The position numbers and the translations under genes are program-made. Shown here piece after piece: positions 7,615 to 14,832 of a stretch of DNA of 25,093 nucleotides; the stretch's first letter is position 1, and the number at the start of each line of letters is the position of its first letter. The stretch is from UBA2266 sp964406945 (GTDB lineage: Bacteria > Planctomycetota > Phycisphaerae > Sedimentisphaerales > Anaerobacaceae). Below the pieces are notes generated by a model that was not told where the DNA came from, searched no databases, and worked only from the letters and a program-made list of their open reading frames with translations. The stretch is from contig CAYOTO010000046.1 in NCBI GenBank assembly GCA_964406945.1, positions 1 to 25,093 of the forward strand, written 5' to 3'.

Positions 7615-7914
7615 ATGCAAAGACATGCAGGCTACACCGGATTCCTTGTTTTCGCAATCGCAGGCCTGTGCCTGATCGCCCTGGCCGCAGACCTGGCCCC
7701 CGCCCGAAACGACAATCTAAACTCCAGACCCTGGCTCACGCACTTCGCAGGCGGCCCCGTCAAAGTAACATTCGCCGAACAGCCGCCCGATCTGGAACAC
7801 GTCGCAAAGGCGGTCCTTGTTTACGTCGAGCAGGGCGGCCTGGTCCTGCGATTTCCAGAGCAAAAGGAAAAATTCTACCCCTACGCCAACATAATCTCTA
7901 TCGAACCCATCTGA
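7615..7914 (+). CDS. Small exported or membrane-anchored protein, unknown function
   Basis: A 99-residue protein I do not recognise. Residues 8-25 form a hydrophobic segment followed by ALAADLAPA, either a signal peptide or an N-terminal anchor. The rest (about 45-99) alternates hydrophobic and polar residues as short beta strands: VKVTF, AVLVYVEQGGLVLRF, then KFYPYANIISIEPI. That shape is reminiscent of small barrel domains (Sm-like or similar) in which a loop-rich sheet ends in an I-x-x-I strand, but this is only a shape argument. ATG at 7615 was chosen over TTG at 7609 because AGGAG at 7602-7606 lies 8 nt before the ATG. It stands alone on the plus strand between the divergent tRNA and the convergent 8029 gene. 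Confidence 0.68.
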   Translation: MQRHAGYTGFLVFAIAGLCLIALAADLAPARNDNLNSRPWLTHFAGGPVKVTFAEQPPDLEHVAKAVLVYVEQGGLVLRFPEQKEKFYPYANIISIEPI

Positions 7915-8028
7915 GTAATAGCTGCGAGGTAGACTCAACCTTCCGCCCTACACATTCGCCATGTGTCTGAAAGCATCGCCGAATTTCCCCTTGGCGCAGT
8001 TGCGAAGCGTCAATGGGTGAGCCACTGC

Positions 8029-8799
8029 TCACGGCCTCTCGAATTCGAGATTCTGTCCGAGACCTTTGCCCTTCATGCCAAGAATTTCGCCGGTACTCTC
8101 GTCCGTCTCAATCCTCATCCTAAAGCCCCTGGCGTCGCCTTCGCCTCTGAGTGTAAACGAACCCTCGTTATTTCTGTCGTTGATTCTGCCCCTAACAGAC
8201 ATGTCATAGATATTGCCGTTCGACAGAATCACCTGTCCGAAGCCGGCAAGTCTCCTCCCATCGTCCTCGACCGTAAACGACACCTCGCACGACCCGTCCA
8301 TATCCGCTGGCAAACTCCACTCTATCGGCACTTCATCGCGCATCCGCTCACGGCCCGCCCGCATCGACACCTTCGACCAGCCCTCCATCATCCCCATAAC
8401 TCCGTTGACCTCCACATCGACTCTCTCCGATCCCGAAAAATTGATCACCTCACCGTCGCGAGTCGCCGTGCCCTCAAATTTCATCCTCATCTTGACGGTG
8501 GCAACATCACGACGCTGCCTGATAGCGCCCTTTATTTCGAATTCCATATCGAGAGTAGTGCTGTGGACCGTGCAGGAAGCTGTCCCGGACCCCGTGAATT
8601 TGCCCCTTGAATCCTGACTGATAGTGTAGCTTATCGTACACCCAAGCGAATCATCCTCGTATGTCCCGCTCAAGTCCCAGATATTTACGTGTCCCGTCAG
8701 GTCCGCATAATACGTTGTGCCGGCCGGTGACGTACTCGCGACTATGAACAGGAAAGCCAGTCCGCACAATACCTTTCGTGTTTTACAGATTCCAGTCAT
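8029..8799 (-). CDS. Secreted beta-rich protein with internal duplication, unknown function
   Basis: A 256-residue exported protein with a signal peptide at about 1-27 (hydrophobic core, then ASTSPAG). The mature part is almost all predicted beta strand, rich in G, S, T and charged residues. Two halves seem related. The first, from CTISYTISQDSRGKFTGSG to FEGTATRDG (about 54-115), lines up with the second, from CEVSFTVEDDGRRLAGFG to LRGEGDARG (about 171-226). In both, a T/V-rich strand precedes a G-F-G or G-S-G turn and ends in an E-G-x-A-x-x-G motif. The ATG at 8799 overlaps the TGA of the upstream HEAT gene (ATGA), and AAGGAGG with 9-nt spacing gives it a strong ribosome-binding site. This predicts coupled expression with the HEAT protein. 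A lipocalin-like barrel is one possibility; I cannot assign a family. Confidence 0.78.
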   Translation of the reverse strand: MTGICKTRKVLCGLAFLFIVASTSPAGTTYYADLTGHVNIWDLSGTYEDDSLGCTISYTISQDSRGKFTGSGTASCTVHSTTLDMEFEIKGAIRQRRDVATVKMRMKFEGTATRDGEVINFSGSERVDVEVNGVMGMMEGWSKVSMRAGRERMRDEVPIEWSLPADMDGSCEVSFTVEDDGRRLAGFGQVILSNGNIYDMSVRGRINDRNNEGSFTLRGEGDARGFRMRIETDESTGEILGMKGKGLGQNLEFERP

Positions 8800-10238
8800 T
8801 TCTCTGTGCCTCCTTTCTCTGCTAAAACAGCTTTAGAAAATCCCGTCGCTCTGGCCACCCGCGCATCGGCGGTATTTACAAATATCGTCTCCAACGCGCG
8901 ATTGGATGCCGCGGTGTTCGCCTTCTGCAACGCATTCACCGCTGCGAATCTCTGCCCTATCGGCTTGTCCCCCAAAGCAACAGCCGCAAGTTCCTCGACG
9001 ACAACACGGTCGAAAAACCGCCTGTCCTTCGCGCTCTCGGAGTTCTTTGCAACTGTCGCCATCAAATCGTAGCCCGCCAGCCTCGCCTCCGTATCGACCT
9101 CCGCCGACACAATCGGAGCAATCGCCGACATATCCGGCTTCTTCTGACCCTCCAGCGCCTGATATAACCTCATCCGCACCTCGGTATTCTGCTCGGCAAT
9201 CAGCGCCTCCGTCAGTTCGACAGCCATGTCGTCTCTGTCCCCCCGCGTCGCCAGCGTCCACGCCGCGGCCGCCCTGACCTCCGCACGCTTGTCCGCAAGC
9301 CCCCTCCTCAGAAGCTCTGTTGCATCCCCCCGGCAGTCCTCCAGAGCCTCGATGGCTCCCAGTCTGGATTCCGCCGACCCCTCGCTGAGCACTTTGCCGA
9401 ACAGGTCTCCCGTCTCACTGATTCTTCGCTTGCCCAGCGCCCCGATGACCATCTGCCTAAATTCTCCTCCGCGCTTACCGCTCTTATCCCCGTATGCGGC
9501 CTTAAGCGATTCGAAAGCGCTCGGCCTCTCTATCCTTCCCAGCCCCTCCGCAGCCTCCTCGACAATAACCGCCGAATCCTTCGACAGCATAATCGCCGTT
9601 AGAATTTCCACCGACTGCTGGTCCCCGATCCTCGACAAACCACGTATCGCCCCGCGAACCACAATCTCCTCATCGTCACCCAATGCCGACAGCACCAGCC
9701 CCCTGGCCTCCGGATGCCCACTTCTGCTTAGCCCCTCCACAATCGTAGCCCTCAGCCGGGCCGGACTCCGCTCGCTTTCGAGCACAGACTTGAGATAAAT
9801 CATCACCTCGTCATTTGGATTCTCCGTGAGTCTCCAGGCCGCACGGCTGCGGTTAAGCGTCCTTTCCGATTCGCTCAACAGAATATTGATCAGTCGCAGC
9901 CGCTCCGAACGTTCGCCGTCACCCGAGTCCGCCGCAACATCCTCGCCCCCTGCTTCTCCGGCCTTCTCTACGTCACTGACCTCTGCCTTTACCCGGGGGT
10001 AAGATGTCTGTTTTTTCTGCGTACCACCTTGTTTGTTGCTGAGCCCCGATTCCAACGGAATATTTACCTCCGAAGGGTAAACTTCGTTCGGTCCTGCCGC
10101 GACAAAATCCAACCGCTCAGAAAAAGTCCTGCCCTCTTTTGCCGTTCGCACCTCTCGGTTTTTCCAAAGCGCACACAGAAAAATAGCGCCCATTGCCGCG
10201 CACACAAGCAAAATAAAATAAAGCAAACCCCCACGCAT
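8796..10238 (-). CDS. Membrane-anchored HEAT-repeat protein (paralogue B)
   Basis: A 480-residue protein with an N-terminal membrane segment (about 5-25, then KNREVR), a low-complexity linker to about 112, and a helical HEAT-repeat solenoid from about 117 to the end. Repeat units carry the usual A-x-x-A-L-x-x-x-G and V-R-x-A-A-A patterns, for example ALGDDEEIVVRGAIRGLSRIGD and VRAAAAWTLATRGD. HEAT solenoids bind other proteins; no catalytic motif is visible. The core matches the product of the gene at 10602-12005 over its whole length (by eye about half the positions identical), while the N-terminal 110 residues differ. No good Shine-Dalgarno precedes the ATG at 10238. It overlaps the downstream secreted beta-protein by ATGA, pointing to partnership. 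The protein presumably faces the periplasm. Confidence 0.82.
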   Translation of the reverse strand: MRGGLLYFILLVCAAMGAIFLCALWKNREVRTAKEGRTFSERLDFVAAGPNEVYPSEVNIPLESGLSNKQGGTQKKQTSYPRVKAEVSDVEKAGEAGGEDVAADSGDGERSERLRLINILLSESERTLNRSRAAWRLTENPNDEVMIYLKSVLESERSPARLRATIVEGLSRSGHPEARGLVLSALGDDEEIVVRGAIRGLSRIGDQQSVEILTAIMLSKDSAVIVEEAAEGLGRIERPSAFESLKAAYGDKSGKRGGEFRQMVIGALGKRRISETGDLFGKVLSEGSAESRLGAIEALEDCRGDATELLRRGLADKRAEVRAAAAWTLATRGDRDDMAVELTEALIAEQNTEVRMRLYQALEGQKKPDMSAIAPIVSAEVDTEARLAGYDLMATVAKNSESAKDRRFFDRVVVEELAAVALGDKPIGQRFAAVNALQKANTAASNRALETIFVNTADARVARATGFSKAVLAEKGGTEK

Positions 10239-10601
10239 GTACTGTACAGCCGAAAACCTTCGGACCTCCGGCTACCCCCAAAACTTCAAGCCCCCAAAAA
10301 CAATGATTCAGCTCATCGGCCGAACAAAACGACCCGTAAACAGGTTGTTCAATTACCAGATTGTCAAAAACCACACGTTCCTACAAGGCTAAAACTAAAT
10401 TTTTCAGCAAAAATGGCAAAAAAGTCGTCCATTTACGAAAAAAACAGCCCGATTTGCTCCTTCGAAGATCCTCTGTCCGGAATTTCCGCCCCCTCGCCCG
10501 CACAAGTTGCGACTTTCATACCAAACCATTACCGCTGGCATCGACCGCGTAATAGGCGATGTCTCAACGCGTTCATACAGCCCGCCCGCCGGAAGTCGCC
10601 C
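10239..10601. other. Intergenic gap between the two HEAT paralogues
   Basis: 363 nt without a convincing gene. It contains a short 8-bp palindrome CTGTACAG just upstream of the ATG at 10238 and an A/T-rich stretch around 10380-10445 with runs of A. On the minus strand a TTGACA-like hexamer occurs near 10365, but no -10 lies at a proper distance. I see no terminator with a clear stem and T-run. Confidence 0.5.
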
Positions 10602-12005
10602 CTACTGAACTACTTGCCCCTCCCCGATTCCCGTTGCCTTCGCCACGCGAACATCGCCCGTGTTCAGGAACACATTCTCCAGCGCCAGCTCTGACCCCTC
10701 GGTATCGGCTTTTTTTAGCGTACTTACAGCAGCCAGCCGGTCGCTCAACGGCCCATCCCCCAGGGCAATCGCCTGCAATGCATCCACCGCACCCCAGTCG
10801 AAAACAAGCTTGCCCTCCGCGTCCTCGGATTTCCGCGCAATCCGCGCCAACAGCGAATACCCGGCCAGTCGCGCACCGGGATCGCTCTCCGCGAACACAA
10901 GAGGAGCAATTACGCCCCCCTCCGCTTCCTTCTGGTCGCACAACGCCTGGTAAAGCCGCATTCGCACCTCCACGTCCGTCTCGGCGATCAAGGCCTCTTC
11001 GAGTTCCACCGCCAAATCGTCCCGGTCGCCCCTCACCGCCAGCGACCACGCCGCCGCCGCTCTGACCCGGCTGTCCGAATCTTTCAGGCCCAGTCTTATC
11101 AGAAAAACCGGATCCCCTTGCGAGTCCGCCGTTGCCTCCATGACCGCCAGCCGCATCTCCGGCCCTTCCTTCGAGAATATCTCCTCGAACAACTCCCTCG
11201 TCTCGCTGATATCTCTTCTGCCCAGAGCTTCGATGATGATCTTACGAAACCCCGCCGACCGCCCGCCGTATTGCCGGTAGGCCTTTTCCAAAGACTTAAA
11301 CGCACCGGCCAGATCGATCTTACCCAGACCTGCCGCCGCCTCCGCGACAATAGCAGGTGCATCGTTCGACAACAAAATAGCCCGAAGAGCCTCCACCGAC
11401 TGCTCATCCCCGATCCTCGCCAGTCCCCGTACCGCCCCGCGAACAACTCGCTCTTCATCATCCCCCAGTGCCGCCAGAAGCTGCTTTTTCGCCTCACGAA
11501 GCCCGCTTCTGCCCAGCCCCTCCAGAACCGTTGCCTTCAGGCTCGTCGGACTGGCTTCATTTTTCAGAACCTCCTCCATGTAGATCATAGTCTCATCGTC
11601 GAGGTTCTCAGCCAGAGCCCATGCTGCACGACGTCGATTCAAAACCGACTCAGTCTCATCCAGCAGAATACCCGCCGCCTCTATCTTCTCCCCCAGCTTC
11701 GGCCCATTCCGCCATGCAGCACTTCTCGCCGCCTCTTGCTCGCCTCCCCCGGCTGTCAGTGCATTCACGGTATACTGCCTCAGGTGTGCTCCTGCGGGTC
11801 CGCGGCTTGCTCCCTCCAGTAGTCTTTTCTCAAATGCAAAGCTGCATCGCATCGCGTTACCCGACGGGGCCGCCGCACTGTCCGCCACCTCCTGCGAACC
11901 CGCCATCTTGTTCACGTCTGCCTTGCCGCCGTGCAATCGACACAGTCCTGCCGCAGCAACTACCGGTACGGCAATCAACACGCAGTATTTAAAGAATATG
12001 CGCAT
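10602..12005 (-). CDS. Secreted or anchored HEAT-repeat protein (paralogue A)
   Basis: A 467-residue protein with an N-terminal hydrophobic segment (about 3-22, signal peptide or anchor), a variable region to about 110, and a HEAT solenoid at about 112-467. Shared signatures with the neighbour at 8796-10238 include ALGDDEE-VVRGA-RGL-RIGD-QSVE, VRAAAAW-LA-RGDRDD-AVEL-EALIAE, EVRMRLYQAL and the C-terminal FLNTGDVRVAKATG. The two are therefore tandem duplicates with diverged N-termini. I chose the ATG at 12005 because it opens directly into the signal segment; a frame open to 12056 would begin with TTG and a hydrophilic leader. The ribosome-binding site is weak (GGGG). A 13-bp perfect palindrome lies 63 nt upstream. 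Function unknown beyond a protein-binding scaffold. Confidence 0.82.
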   Translation of the reverse strand: MRIFFKYCVLIAVPVVAAAGLCRLHGGKADVNKMAGSQEVADSAAAPSGNAMRCSFAFEKRLLEGASRGPAGAHLRQYTVNALTAGGGEQEAARSAAWRNGPKLGEKIEAAGILLDETESVLNRRRAAWALAENLDDETMIYMEEVLKNEASPTSLKATVLEGLGRSGLREAKKQLLAALGDDEERVVRGAVRGLARIGDEQSVEALRAILLSNDAPAIVAEAAAGLGKIDLAGAFKSLEKAYRQYGGRSAGFRKIIIEALGRRDISETRELFEEIFSKEGPEMRLAVMEATADSQGDPVFLIRLGLKDSDSRVRAAAAWSLAVRGDRDDLAVELEEALIAETDVEVRMRLYQALCDQKEAEGGVIAPLVFAESDPGARLAGYSLLARIARKSEDAEGKLVFDWGAVDALQAIALGDGPLSDRLAAVSTLKKADTEGSELALENVFLNTGDVRVAKATGIGEGQVVQ

Positions 12006-12067
12006 AAATACCCCGGGATCGGCCCTCCGTGACGTGCTTCCGGCAACCACAGACAATAATAAATACC

Positions 12068-12080
12068 GACAGAATCTGTC
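12068..12080. promoter_or_regulatory. Perfect 13-bp palindrome, possible operator
   Basis: GACAGAATCTGTC is a perfect inverted repeat around a single central base, 63 nt upstream of the ATG at 12005. On the minus strand a TATTAT hexamer (12056-12061) follows 6 nt later, so the palindrome would lie in the -35/-10 spacer. Operator function is inference. Confidence 0.3.
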
Positions 12081-12325
12081 TCCGCACCGCGCTGATGAAA
12101 TCAGACAAAAAACGCAAAATCAGACATCAAGGCACAGACGTTCAGCCCGCTGCCGTACAAGTCCGAAAGAGCCGCTCCAGTACGGAATCAGTTTGTCAGG
12201 GCCTTCAAATGTAAAACTTCTATCCCAGGCTTCAGATGATGTAAAAACCGCTCCTCACGATAGATCAAAACGCCTGAGATGTAACTAGGTCACGCACTAT
12301 CGCATCGATTCGACACTAATGCAAG

Positions 12326-12359
12326 AAAAAAACACCCCGTCTGGGAATTTTTCCAGGGA
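12326..12359 (-). terminator. Possible intrinsic terminator of the 785-residue HEAT gene
   Basis: On the minus strand, an imperfect stem built from CCCTGGAA and TTCCCAG, extended by CGGGG with a bulge, is followed by GTGTTTTTTTC about 65 nt after the TAG stop. The stem is irregular, so confidence is limited. Confidence 0.4.
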
Positions 12360-12423
12360 CTTCTTAGACTTGTTTGGTCCGACTCGCGCGCCGCAATCCC
12401 CGCTTTTCCGCAGGTATTCAACC

Positions 12424-14781
12424 CTATGCACCGTCCCGGATCCGCACAATCGCCCCCCAGGGCATGTTGTTCTGCGTAATCTTCAGCATCAGGCGGTTCT
12501 CACCCTTTTTCAGTCTTACTCTCACACGATCCGGCTCGGCCGGTATCGGCCGCATACAGTTGTTCGCATGCACCACCTCACCGTTCAGCCAGGCCTTGAC
12601 CCCGTCGTCGCTGAATATCTCCAGCGTCACTCCCTTGTCGGCCGCCGACTCTATATTCGTACGCAGATACGCCACCCGCAAATCCCCGCCGTCCAAAAAA
12701 CGCAGCAAATCCAGATAACCGGCATAAGGCGAATCCGCATACAGCGGCATCTTCACCCATTTCGCACGCCCGCCGTTCTTCTCCGGTGCAAATTCCACGT
12801 CGAACAGTTCCGAACAGTTCTTACCCTCCTGCACATAAGGCCCGGAAACCTCCCAGTTCGTGATCAGATCCTTCACCGCATCTATCGCCGCAATTAACTT
12901 CCGCGCACGCTCCTTCGTCGGCTCAACCGCATCCGACTCCGCGACCTTCTCCATCGCACGCCGCACGGCTCCCGGATCGTTGCCGTATACCCGCTCACCG
13001 ATTGCCGTCGCCGCAAACGCAGCCTCCTGCGATATCCCACCGTCGCCGACGTATTCGGCTGCCATCTGCATCGCCGCCACACTCGCCATCGACGAAAGGG
13101 CCCCCAGCACCTTCTTCTTCTCCGCATCCCGACCCGCGGCCCGCATAGCCGTTTCGTACATCTCCACCTTCTGTGACTCGTCCGCATCGACCTTCGCAAC
13201 AATATCTACATACCCTCGCAGCGCCAGTATCTTCTCATTGCCTCGCCCGCTCCTGGCTTTCTCCAGCAGATAATCCGCGGGCGCCGCATTCGGCCACTCT
13301 CCGAGCACCCGCAGCGCCTCCCGCGACAATTCCTCATCGCCGCTCTCGGCCGCCTTCTTGACTTCTGCAAAAGCCGCCGCCGAACCCACCTCCCTCAGCA
13401 GCCCCAGATAATCGCCCCGACTCGACCGCTCCAAGCCTCTGTACGCAGCGACAATCCTCTCGCCGGCTCTCTGCCTGTCCTCGTTCGCCCGGTAAACCGC
13501 AGTCAACGCTCTCGTCGCCGCCGCCCGCTCGCCCTCTGACTGGGCTTTGCCGGCAATATCCAGTAGCGGACGCAAAGTCCCCGCGACCGCAAGATCGCCA
13601 AGCGAATCCAAAGCCGCAATCCGTACCGCACCTTCTTCAGACTCCGCGAATTCCAGAAGGGCGTCCGCCGCCGATTCGTCACCGTGTTCGCCCAGCACCT
13701 CCAGAATCAGCACTTTCTCCGCGGCAAGAGCTTCGCTTGCATGAGCCAGAAGCCCTTCGAGCACCCCATCCCCGGACATCTTCAACAGCGCATCCCGAGC
13801 CGCTCCACTTTCTTCTGCATCACCTGCCGCAGCCTTGACCGCGGCCGCAATCAACGATGTCGTGCCCAAATCACTCAATTGCCGCCATGCCTCAATCCTA
13901 ACCGTCGCAAAAGAGCTTTCGATCGCCAGCCGAACCGTCGAAACCGCCCCGGCCCCGTACCGAACGTGCGCATCCAGAACCGCCAACTGCCCCTCGGCCC
14001 CAAGTGAATCCCACCTCTCAAGGCACTCCGCAATGACCTTCTCATCCCGAACCTCCCGAACCGCCTTCAGGGCAACCTTCCGCAATGCCTCATCTTCACC
14101 TGTCAGGGCATTGACAATCAGCCCCGGCCGCTCCTCCTCATCCAGCATAACCCGGCCGCGCCACGCTGCACCCCGCACCCTCGCCGCAACCGCCTCACCT
14201 AGCAAATACTCATAAATCTCCAGCGCACCTGTCTCATCGCCCCCGCTCGCCCTGGCTTCGGCGCACAGCAGCAGGGCGTCCGCCGCCGCCGATTCAACCT
14301 TTGCACTCGAACCGCCCACAGCCGACTTCAATGCAGCCGCCGCCTCATCGTTCCCAATCCGCCCCAGAGCCGCCGCAGTCGCCGAAGCAGTCATCGCATC
14401 CGACTCCAGCAGTTCAGCCAGCAGCGGTACCGCTTTTTCATCCCGACGCCACCCGATAGAATCAACAATCCCCGCGCGAATTGCGCCCGACGTCCCGCCC
14501 AGCGCATCCCGAAGGGCCGCCCCCGCACTCTCATAAGGCATGGACTCGAGCGCATACCGCGCCGCATGCCCCACGCGCTCGGTCCCCAGAAGCGATCCGA
14601 GCACCGCCACCGAATTCTCGGTCCCACAGACTCGCAACCGCTGACACGCCTGGCATTTCGCCGCAGCACCCGCGTCCGACTGCAGGATCGCAATCAACTG
14701 TTCTTCTTCATCCGCCCGGACATCCACCGCCGCGAACACCAAAACCACGACGGCCAAAATCATCATGAATCTACGCATCAT
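12424..14781 (-). CDS. Secreted HEAT-repeat protein with C-terminal beta-sandwich domain
   Basis: A 785-residue exported protein with a signal peptide at about 1-23 (cleavage likely after VRA). Residues 25-640 are a long helical solenoid of HEAT-type units, such as RYALESMPYESAGAALRDAL and AAALGRIGNDEAAAALK. The N-terminal unit carries a C-x2-C-x5-C group (C43, C46, C52). The C-terminal domain, about 642-785, opens with WEVSGPY. It continues through FSDDGVKAWLNGEVVH and ends KKGENRLMLKITQ, a galactose-binding-like beta-sandwich pattern seen at the ends of secreted Planctomycetota proteins. The likely role is a surface or periplasmic scaffold that may bind carbohydrate; no enzyme motif is visible. 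It lies 51 nt downstream of the Gfo/Idh/MocA gene on the same strand. The start ATG at 14781 has a weak GAGAAG site; a second ATG follows directly. Confidence 0.85.
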   Translation of the reverse strand: MMRRFMMILAVVVLVFAAVDVRADEEEQLIAILQSDAGAAAKCQACQRLRVCGTENSVAVLGSLLGTERVGHAARYALESMPYESAGAALRDALGGTSGAIRAGIVDSIGWRRDEKAVPLLAELLESDAMTASATAAALGRIGNDEAAAALKSAVGGSSAKVESAAADALLLCAEARASGGDETGALEIYEYLLGEAVAARVRGAAWRGRVMLDEEERPGLIVNALTGEDEALRKVALKAVREVRDEKVIAECLERWDSLGAEGQLAVLDAHVRYGAGAVSTVRLAIESSFATVRIEAWRQLSDLGTTSLIAAAVKAAAGDAEESGAARDALLKMSGDGVLEGLLAHASEALAAEKVLILEVLGEHGDESAADALLEFAESEEGAVRIAALDSLGDLAVAGTLRPLLDIAGKAQSEGERAAATRALTAVYRANEDRQRAGERIVAAYRGLERSSRGDYLGLLREVGSAAAFAEVKKAAESGDEELSREALRVLGEWPNAAPADYLLEKARSGRGNEKILALRGYVDIVAKVDADESQKVEMYETAMRAAGRDAEKKKVLGALSSMASVAAMQMAAEYVGDGGISQEAAFAATAIGERVYGNDPGAVRRAMEKVAESDAVEPTKERARKLIAAIDAVKDLITNWEVSGPYVQEGKNCSELFDVEFAPEKNGGRAKWVKMPLYADSPYAGYLDLLRFLDGGDLRVAYLRTNIESAADKGVTLEIFSDDGVKAWLNGEVVHANNCMRPIPAEPDRVRVRLKKGENRLMLKITQNNMPWGAIVRIRDGA

Positions 14782-14832
14782 TCGAATCTTCTCAAAAAAG
14801 AATTGCAGTCGCTTCTTCTGAAACTCACCCGT

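Larger units (their letters stand above)
12006..12423. other. Intergenic gap between HEAT genes
   Basis: 418 nt without a convincing gene. From high to low coordinate, in the direction of minus-strand transcription, it holds a possible terminator of the 785-residue HEAT gene (12326-12359), an unremarkable stretch, and then the palindrome at 12068-12080 beside a TATTAT hexamer (12056-12061) that could be part of a promoter for the gene at 12005. Short plus-strand open frames here have no ribosome-binding site or recognisable product. Confidence 0.5.

Noticed and set aside
7950..7966. Hairpin ACACAT/ATGTGT after the small plus-strand gene
   Set aside because: Weak 6-bp AT-containing stem without a T-run.
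8017..8032. Perfect hairpin GTGAGC/GCTCAC over the stop codon of the 8029 gene as a terminator
   Set aside because: The stem is short and no T-run follows on either strand; likely chance.
10240..10250. CTGTACAG palindrome near the HEAT gene start as a LexA-type operator
   Set aside because: Eight bases only, spacing unlike known LexA boxes, and the gene has no SOS connection.
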